From: Vibrio astriarenae
GTDB taxonomy: Bacteria > Pseudomonadota > Gammaproteobacteria > Enterobacterales > Vibrionaceae
DNA length: 64,000 nucleotides
Direction of reading: 5' to 3'
Assembly (NCBI RefSeq): GCF_010587385.1
Contig: NZ_CP047475.1
Coordinates: 1,922,001 to 1,986,000, forward strand
Made by a program: the position numbers and the translations under genes
Part shown: in pieces, positions 55,210 through 64,000 of the stretch
How positions within the stretch are numbered: the first letter of the stretch is position 1
Layout of the letters: every line of letters starts with the position of its first letter
Notes under the pieces: generated by a model
The model's input: only the letters and a program-made list of their open reading frames with translations
What the model was told of the DNA's origin: nothing
The model's database searches: none

Positions 55210-55647
55210 GTGAAAGTAACTGTTAGCCAAAAAAATGAAGTGATTAAACAAGGACAAGAGATCCGCTACCAAGTTTTTACTCTGGAGCAAAGTATCCCAA
55301 CTGAACTTGACCTTGATGGCTTGGATAACCAATCCTTTCATGCCCTCGTTACTGACAATGACTCCCCCATTGCGACAGCCAGACTGACTGTACATGAGGA
55401 TTGTTCTGCAACCATGGCAAGAGTTGCTGTCGATAAGGCTTATCGAGGTAAGGGCATTGCATCGAAAGTCGTTACTGCTCTTCAACAGCACGCTAAAAAT
55501 ATCGGCGTCTCTTCGATTGAGATTCATGCACATGAATACCTAAGAGCCTATTACGAGAAGCTAGGGTTTGAATTTATCGAAGAAGTTGAGATCGTTGGGG
55601 AGCATCAGCTCATCGCGATGGAGCAAAAGCTGCTTGTTACCGAGTGA
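55210..55647 (+). CDS. GNAT family N-acetyltransferase
   Basis: A 145-residue acetyl-CoA-dependent transferase. The acetyl-CoA loop is ARVAVDKAYRGKGIASKVV (about 77-95), with the R/Q-x-x-G-x-G/A form as RGKGIA, followed by the helix HAKNIGVSSIEIHAHEYLRAYYEKLGFEFIEE. The start is GTG 55210 with AAAGGAAT upstream; no earlier in-frame ATG is present. It converges on the hisA terminator. Substrate unknown. Confidence 0.87.
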   Translation: MKVTVSQKNEVIKQGQEIRYQVFTLEQSIPTELDLDGLDNQSFHALVTDNDSPIATARLTVHEDCSATMARVAVDKAYRGKGIASKVVTALQQHAKNIGVSSIEIHAHEYLRAYYEKLGFEFIEEVEIVGEHQLIAMEQKLLVTE

Positions 55648-55670
55648 TTGGAAACCGAATGATTGGAAAT

Positions 55671-55706
55671 AAAAAAGTGGAATTTGATAGCATCATCAAA
55701 TCCCAC
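55671..55706 (-). terminator. Strong terminator after hisA
   Basis: On the minus strand GTGG-ATTTGAT pairs with ATCAAAT-CCAC and is followed by TTTTTTATTT. It lies 35 bases after the hisA stop and should end the hisLGDCBHA transcript before the island. Confidence 0.85.
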
Positions 55707-55740
55707 AGAAATATTCGTTTCTAAAAACTAGAATAGTGAT

Positions 55741-57109
<1,369 letters not shown>

Positions 57110-57121
57110 AACCGTATTTCC

Positions 57122-58195
57122 TTACAGTACGCCTTTACTACTTGGCAGCTCATTCCCTTCTACTTTCACCGCTTGGCGTAGTGTGCGGCCAAAGGCTTTA
57201 AATAGACTTTCAATAATGTGGTGATCATTATCACCATTAGAGGATAGGTGCAGCGTACAAGCAAGTGTGTCTGTCAGTGAGCGGAAGAAGTGGACTACCA
57301 TTTCCGTAGAAAGGTCACCGACCTGCTCGCGACTAAATTCCGCTTCAAACTTCAGGTATGGGCGGCCAGACAGATCTAAACCACACTGAGCCAAACACTC
57401 ATCCATCGGCAAGCTAAAACCAAAACGGCCAATACCACGTTTGTCACCAAGTGCATCTTTAAGCGCTTGACCTAATGCCAATGCGGTATCTTCGATTGTG
57501 TGGTGATCATCAATGTGCAAATCACCCTCAACTTGGCATTTCATTTGGAAACCGCCGTGTGTCGCAATTTGATCAAGCATATGATCGAAAAAGCCCAAGC
57601 CTGTCGAGATCTCATTGCCGCCTTGCTCATCCAGGTTCACGTATACCTTAATATCTGTTTCTTTGGTGATGCGAACGACTTCAGCAACGCGCGCTTTCAC
57701 CGTCAGATCTTTGAGGATTTTTGGCCAACCCATCGTTTCTGGGTTGTATTGAATACCACGGATCGCCATATTTTCAGCCAACTGTAGATCGGTTTCACGG
57801 TCACCAATCACTACAGAGTTCTGGAAATCAACTTTGCCACCTTGAAGGTACTCTTTTACTAAACCTAGCTTTGGCTTACGACAAGAGCAGTTATCTTCAT
57901 CGAAGTGTGGACAGATCAATACATCATCAAACTTCACGCCTTGAGATTCAAAAATCTCCATCATCATGTTGTGTGGTGCATCAAAGTCAGCCTGTGGATA
58001 GCTATCTGTGCCTAAGCCGTCCTGGTTTGTCACCATCACCAAGCGATAACCAGCATCTTGCAAGGCCAGCAAACTTGGAATAACAAAAGGCTCTAGCTTT
58101 AACTTGTCTAAACGGTCAACTTGGAAATCAACTGGAGGCTCAACAATTAAGGTGCCATCACGGTCGATAAAAAGAATTTTTTGTTGCTTGCTCAC
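57122..58195 (-). CDS. hisB: Bifunctional histidinol-phosphatase / imidazoleglycerol-phosphate dehydratase
   Basis: Two enzymes in one 357-residue chain. The N-terminal HAD phosphatase has FIDRDGTLI (nucleophile Asp in DRDGT) and zinc-loop cysteines [17 protein letters not shown]. The C-terminal dehydratase has the histidine-rich [29 protein letters not shown] and [16 protein letters not shown] manganese motifs. The start is GTG 58195 with AAGGAAG upstream. A structured 93-base gap separates it from hisC. Confidence 0.97.
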   Translation of the reverse strand: MSKQQKILFIDRDGTLIVEPPVDFQVDRLDKLKLEPFVIPSLLALQDAGYRLVMVTNQDGLGTDSYPQADFDAPHNMMMEIFESQGVKFDDVLICPHFDEDNCSCRKPKLGLVKEYLQGGKVDFQNSVVIGDRETDLQLAENMAIRGIQYNPETMGWPKILKDLTVKARVAEVVRITKETDIKVYVNLDEQGGNEISTGLGFFDHMLDQIATHGGFQMKCQVEGDLHIDDHHTIEDTALALGQALKDALGDKRGIGRFGFSLPMDECLAQCGLDLSGRPYLKFEAEFSREQVGDLSTEMVVHFFRSLTDTLACTLHLSSNGDNDHHIIESLFKAFGRTLRQAVKVEGNELPSSKGVL

Positions 58196-58221
58196 GCGAA
58201 CTTCCTTATTTCATTTTGTGT

Positions 58222-60624
<2,403 letters not shown>

Positions 60625-60628
60625 CGCC

Positions 60629-61525
60629 TTACCCCATCATCTTCTCAATTGGTAGCACAAGGATTGAGCTCGCACCCAGCTCTTTAAGCTGCTCCATCGT
60701 TTCCCAGAACAGGTTCTCTGTGCTCACTAGGTGTACAGCCACTTTCTCTTTATCAGAAGCAAGCGGAAGAACAGTTGGGTCTTCTGCACCAGGTAGTAAG
60801 GCTTTCACCTGCTCAAGCTGAGCAACAGGTGCGTGTAGCATGATGTACTTTGATTCTTTCGCTTGCTGAACACCTTGCATACGAGTAAGCAGCTTCTCAA
60901 TCAGTGCTAGGCGCTCTGCATCGAACTCACCTTTACGTTGAATCAAGGTGGCTTTAGATTGGAAGATGATCTCAGCTTCTTTTAGGCCATTCGCTTCAAG
61001 TGTTGCGCCCGTTGATACCAGATCAGCAATGGCATCAGCAAGGCCTGCACGTGGCGCGACTTCTACAGAACCTGTGAGCATACACGTTGAGAATGGGATG
61101 CCCTGCTCATCCATATAAGCTTTAAGCAATTGAGGGTAAGTGGTTGCAATACGTTTGCCCGCCAAGTCTTGTGGGCCGTTGTATTCTTGGTCTTTATTGA
61201 TCGCTATAGACAGACGACAACCACCAAAATCTAAGCGGCGCAGTGGAACAAACTCACATGGCTCACCGAGTGCTTTGCGATCTAAACGTACTTCTTCCAG
61301 TTCGTTCTCACCAATAAAGCCAAGGTCTACAACACCATCCATAATCAGGCCTGGAATATCATCGTCACGAACCAACAACAAATCAATTGGCATGTTCAGT
61401 GAGTGGACAACAAGGCGCTCGCCCATGATGTTGAACTTAACACCACACTTTTTGAGAAGATCTTGACACTCTTTGCTTAGGCGCCCTTTCTTTTGAATCG
61501 CAATTCTTAAACGTTGTGTAGACAT
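60629..61525 (-). CDS. hisG: ATP phosphoribosyltransferase (long form)
   Basis: First and feedback-inhibited enzyme of histidine synthesis, joining ATP and PRPP. The 298-residue long form has [14 protein letters not shown] at the start, [12 protein letters not shown], the PRPP loop region [16 protein letters not shown] near 185, and a C-terminal regulatory domain of about 75 residues that binds histidine. It is the first structural gene after the his leader and attenuator. Confidence 0.97.
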   Translation of the reverse strand: MSTQRLRIAIQKKGRLSKECQDLLKKCGVKFNIMGERLVVHSLNMPIDLLLVRDDDIPGLIMDGVVDLGFIGENELEEVRLDRKALGEPCEFVPLRRLDFGGCRLSIAINKDQEYNGPQDLAGKRIATTYPQLLKAYMDEQGIPFSTCMLTGSVEVAPRAGLADAIADLVSTGATLEANGLKEAEIIFQSKATLIQRKGEFDAERLALIEKLLTRMQGVQQAKESKYIMLHAPVAQLEQVKALLPGAEDPTVLPLASDKEKVAVHLVSTENLFWETMEQLKELGASSILVLPIEKMMG

Positions 61526-61570
61526 GACTAAATTCCCTGTTCCTAATTTGGATAAATTTTCAAACCTGAT

Positions 61571-61613
61571 AAAAGCAAAAAACCCTCGAGAGATGTTGGT
61601 CTCCCGAGGGTTG
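61571..61613 (-). terminator. his operon attenuator terminator
   Basis: On the minus strand, AACCCTCGGGAGA pairs with TCTCTCGAGGGTT and is followed by TTTTGCTTTT. A competing hairpin at 61642-61665 (ACCCGGGAG and CTCCCGGT arms) lies upstream, as in classical his attenuation. Confidence 0.88.
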
Positions 61614-61687
61614 GTAATCTTGTTAGTATGAGATTCAAACCACCGGGAGTAACCTGTCTCCCGGGTACGCGTACATCGCCCGAAAGA

Positions 61688-61735
61688 CTATATTGGGTGA
61701 TGGTGATGATGAATGTTCATTCCAAATGTACGCAT
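61688..61735 (-). CDS. hisL: his operon leader peptide
   Basis: A 15-residue peptide, MRTFGMNIHHHHHPI, with five histidine codons in a row, read by ribosomes to sense charged tRNA-His. Ribosome stalling on the His codons would favour the antiterminator and allow hisG expression. AAGGAAAG lies about 13 bases upstream. It is shorter in His codons than the seven of E. coli. Confidence 0.93.
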   Translation of the reverse strand: MRTFGMNIHHHHHPI

Positions 61736-61769
61736 AACTAAAGTTTCTTTCCTTAACACTATGTTCAAC

Positions 61770-61798
61770 ACACTAACTAAGCTGACATGAATTTTCAA
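61770..61798 (-). promoter_or_regulatory. Possible his operon promoter
   Basis: On the minus strand TTGAAA (61793-61798) and TAGTGT (61770-61775) are spaced 17 bases apart, upstream of hisL. The -10 is a poor match. Confidence 0.35.
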
Positions 61799-61831
61799 CA
61801 CTTTTAATGTGATTTTTTGCAACTTTTTTAA

Positions 61832-63214
61832 TTACACTTTTTGTACACTCAAATAGCTATCTATCTCCATGCGTTCAAGCACTTTGATAATCACAATAGC
61901 CGAAGATCGCCGCGAGTTTCTATCTAGCGGCTGACAAGTTATCTCACTTTGATAAACCCATTCTCTACCGGTTATTGGGACGAGGTCACCTTGAGCTTTC
62001 ACGGTTTCATTGCGCTCACTGACACGATGTATCCAAGTTGCAACATCTGATGAATCTCTATCCATGTTCGAGAACAAAAGACTCGCCTGTCGACCTTCGA
62101 TAGACATCATATCTAAACCAAGCCAATCAAGCGCAGCATCATTGGCAAAGTTGACCTGCCCTTTTTCATCAACGGTAAAGATCATATCGGTGATACTACC
62201 GATTAATAATTCATTGAAGTGATTTTTAGACTCTAGCTCTTTAGCCAATCTTTTGTAGTTGCGACTGAATACAAGCAACTCATCAGGACCACTGTCTATA
62301 TCAATTGATGAGCTTCGTCGCAGGCTATGAACCATGTTTTTTACTGGCTCAAGGTTTCTTCGACTAAAGAGAAGCCAGATGCCAGTGATTAATATTGCGC
62401 CCAATGGTAAGGAAACAATTGCTACCCAAGTTGCCCTATTCACACTAGCTAAAGAGTAATCTTCATACATAATCAAATCAAAATAACGCTGTTCTCCTTG
62501 GTAGACCCCAGATCTGGAAATGTATTGATCTGACTCGAATTTAAGACTCTTTTGCTTTACTTCCACCTGCTTTGTTAGATCAATAATATTGAACTTTTCA
62601 GAATTTGCCGTAATGTTTTCGATATAAAAGCGCTGACTCATGAATGAGGTGTATCGATTCAACACATTGCTGGTGACTTCCGAAAAAGCCAACATATAGC
62701 GCTCTTTCGCACCCTCTAAAGGCATATTAGCAGCACTAATTACACGACCATTAAATACGATCAACACTTCCGTTTTATTTAACATCTTACTTAAAACCTC
62801 AGCATCAGAGAGTTGTCTAAGTAATTGACGATACATATTGTAGTTATAACGATTGACCGTAAATTCCGGGCGCCCTTCATCTAGCAAGACGATAAAGTCT
62901 GAGCTTCTAGCCAGTCGGCGCTCACGGATCATCTTTTCAAGCTGCTCGTAATCTTCCCTCTCTAGAATATCCTGCACAAAGGACGTTGATAGACCCACTT
63001 TGAAGTCCTGATGATAAATAGAGCCTGAGTTGGTGTAATATCCCAACACAAATGACGTTAGATCTTCTACTTGATGCTCTACACCCGCCTTTCTCTCGTG
63101 ATAACTTATTGTTATTACCGAAAGTACGTAAAATATTGATACAACAGAGAAGGCAAGAACGTAAACTAACTTTATATTTCTAACCAGCGAATAGGATTTT
63201 TCTTCTTTTTCCAC
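61832..63214 (-). CDS. Membrane sensor with PAS domain and no output domain
   Basis: A 460-residue protein with a transmembrane segment at about 14-36, a large periplasmic region to about 264, a second transmembrane segment at about 265-286, a HAMP-like linker (RRNLEPVKNMVHSLRRSS), and a PAS domain (FNELLIGSITDMIFTVDEKGQVNFANDAALDWLGLD, about 340-375, quoted in part). The chain ends at residue 460 after the PAS-associated strands. There is no histidine kinase, GGDEF or methyl-accepting domain after it. It starts 12 bases after the stop of the receiver-HPt gene on the same strand, so it is likely its partner. Confidence 0.75.
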   Translation of the reverse strand: MEKEEKSYSLVRNIKLVYVLAFSVVSIFYVLSVITISYHERKAGVEHQVEDLTSFVLGYYTNSGSIYHQDFKVGLSTSFVQDILEREDYEQLEKMIRERRLARSSDFIVLLDEGRPEFTVNRYNYNMYRQLLRQLSDAEVLSKMLNKTEVLIVFNGRVISAANMPLEGAKERYMLAFSEVTSNVLNRYTSFMSQRFYIENITANSEKFNIIDLTKQVEVKQKSLKFESDQYISRSGVYQGEQRYFDLIMYEDYSLASVNRATWVAIVSLPLGAILITGIWLLFSRRNLEPVKNMVHSLRRSSSIDIDSGPDELLVFSRNYKRLAKELESKNHFNELLIGSITDMIFTVDEKGQVNFANDAALDWLGLDMMSIEGRQASLLFSNMDRDSSDVATWIHRVSERNETVKAQGDLVPITGREWVYQSEITCQPLDRNSRRSSAIVIIKVLERMEIDSYLSVQKV

Positions 63215-63226
63215 GGAGGTTAACCT

Positions 63227-64000
63227 TTACTTTTTACTTGTTATAAAATCACTCACTTCCACTTTTACGTTTTCAACTTCCTGTTCAAGAGTGTGATAAG
63301 TTTCTTCTAATAATTGACCGTTTAATCGGTCTGCTTGTTTTTCAATTTTTTTGGCTAATTGATGTGCTGGGCCACAACCTAGATACATAAATATACCTTT
63401 CAGCTTATGTGCAGCATCCTTGATAGAGACCGGATTATTCGTCTCAATGGCTTCCTTTAACGCTTCCATATCTTCTTGGTAAGAGCTTAAATAGTCGTTG
63501 AGCACATCGAGGGTAATGTCCATGTCATTGCCATTTAACTCCAAGATTGTGGAAACACTAAAGCGCTCTGATAGTTCAATCGAACGTGGTGCTGCTTCAC
63601 TAAACTCTCGTTCTTGGGGGGCTATCGCTAGTTCATCTAACCAATTTTCATTGTTGTTAACGACGTCATTATTATCATCACTACTTGGCGTCAGTGGGGG
63701 GAAACACCTTTCTCCATGTAAGTGCTCACTCGCTTTGAGCACGACTTCAGATAAGTCATTAATTGTGCAAGGCTTAGATATAAAGCTATCAAAGCCAACG
63801 TCATCAAGGTCAAATTCAAGATCACTGAATACGTCGGCAGTAATTACTACGACATACGAACTTGATCTCTCCGGTAGATGATTCAATTGCTTCGCTAACT
63901 CAATACCATCCATTACTGGCATGTGGCAGTCTGAGAGGACAATGTCAAAATGCTGTTGTCGGTAGCGCTCTAACCCTTCTGCACCGTTGTTCGCAATGGT
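63227..64000 (-). CDS. Receiver-HPt protein, 5' end beyond the window (probable hybrid kinase)
   Basis: The frame is open to the window edge, so the N terminus is missing. What can be read is a receiver domain with the phospho-Asp in VLSDCHMPVMDG (63905-63940) and a Lys in FISKPC, a linker, and a C-terminal HPt domain with phospho-His in DAAHKLKGIFMYLG. Such a REC-HPt end is typical of hybrid sensor kinases of phosphorelay type, but a standalone REC-HPt cannot be excluded. The internal ATG at 63922 is not the true start. It is followed closely by the PAS sensor gene. Confidence 0.82.
   Translation of the reverse strand, partial: TIANNGAEGLERYRQQHFDIVLSDCHMPVMDGIELAKQLNHLPERSSSYVVVITADVFSDLEFDLDDVGFDSFISKPCTINDLSEVVLKASEHLHGERCFPPLTPSSDDNNDVVNNNENWLDELAIAPQEREFSEAAPRSIELSERFSVSTILELNGNDMDITLDVLNDYLSSYQEDMEALKEAIETNNPVSIKDAAHKLKGIFMYLGCGPAHQLAKKIEKQADRLNGQLLEETYHTLEQEVENVKVEVSDFITSKK

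Noticed and set aside
42921..55740. Integrase, IS ends or direct repeats bounding the haem island
   Set aside because: I searched the edges by eye and saw no transposase, tRNA or obvious flanking repeats, so no mobile element is claimed.

Overview
The window is an ordinary stretch of a Vibrio chromosome. The evidence is a set of Vibrionaceae-typical genes: the PanP-type aspartate decarboxylase, an AspS-type secretin pilotin, a TfoX-family gene, HutW/HutX/HutZ haem proteins and a VC2662-family repeat protein. Gene order also fits my memory of the V. cholerae region around serC, tfoX, panP, hexR, grxA and the his operon. I see no rRNA, tRNA, CRISPR array, insertion sequence, integrase or prophage. 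Almost all genes are intact; the only one cut by the window edge is the two-component gene at the right end.

Left third (1-23 kb). It opens with a uracil permease, a periplasmic PQQ-type sugar dehydrogenase, an M42 peptidase, a membrane diguanylate cyclase and an S33 peptidase. An alkylation-repair pair follows (Ada-AlkA fusion overlapping ogt), then a dicarboxylate/amino-acid symporter with a perfect PurR-like palindrome upstream and a divergent member of the photolyase/cryptochrome family. Next are the yciB-yciA-yciI-aspS cluster, a secreted repeat protein, a Nudix hydrolase, a dienelactone hydrolase-like protein, a VOC protein, FetB without FetA, an Asp/Glu racemase-like protein, a nitroreductase, Mn-dependent pyrophosphatase, a GH36 alpha-galactosidase and a lytic transglycosylase.

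Middle (23-41 kb). Here are minCDE (division-site selection), serC, a ydgA-like gene and a kinase/regulator pair in which the kinase carries a dead copy of its partner's receiver. Then come a small barrel-like protein, tfoX, an HDOD protein, lysO, an unknown periplasmic protein, panP, hexR, an iron alcohol dehydrogenase, grxA and ybjL.

Right third (41-64 kb). The histidine operon is split. hisL-hisG-D-C-B-H-A (61.7 to 55.7 kb) ends in a strong terminator just after hisA. hisF-hisI (42.9 to 41.5 kb) lies 12.8 kb away on the same strand. Between them sits a haem-acquisition island: an ABC exporter, hutZ-hutX-hutW, divergent hutB-hutC-hutD, a reductase resembling ChuY, a TonB-dependent haem receptor and a two-module HmuY-like lipoprotein, with Fur-box-like sites at both promoter regions. 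A Tag-like glycosylase and a GNAT acetyltransferase follow. The island holds parts for receptor binding, inner-membrane import, haem handling, and both HutZ-type (aerobic) and radical-SAM HutW-type (anaerobic) ring opening, plus a possible bilin reductase, but no tonB/exbBD. The split his operon with this island is the most notable feature of the window. The window ends in a PAS sensor without a kinase and a receiver-HPt protein that runs off the edge.
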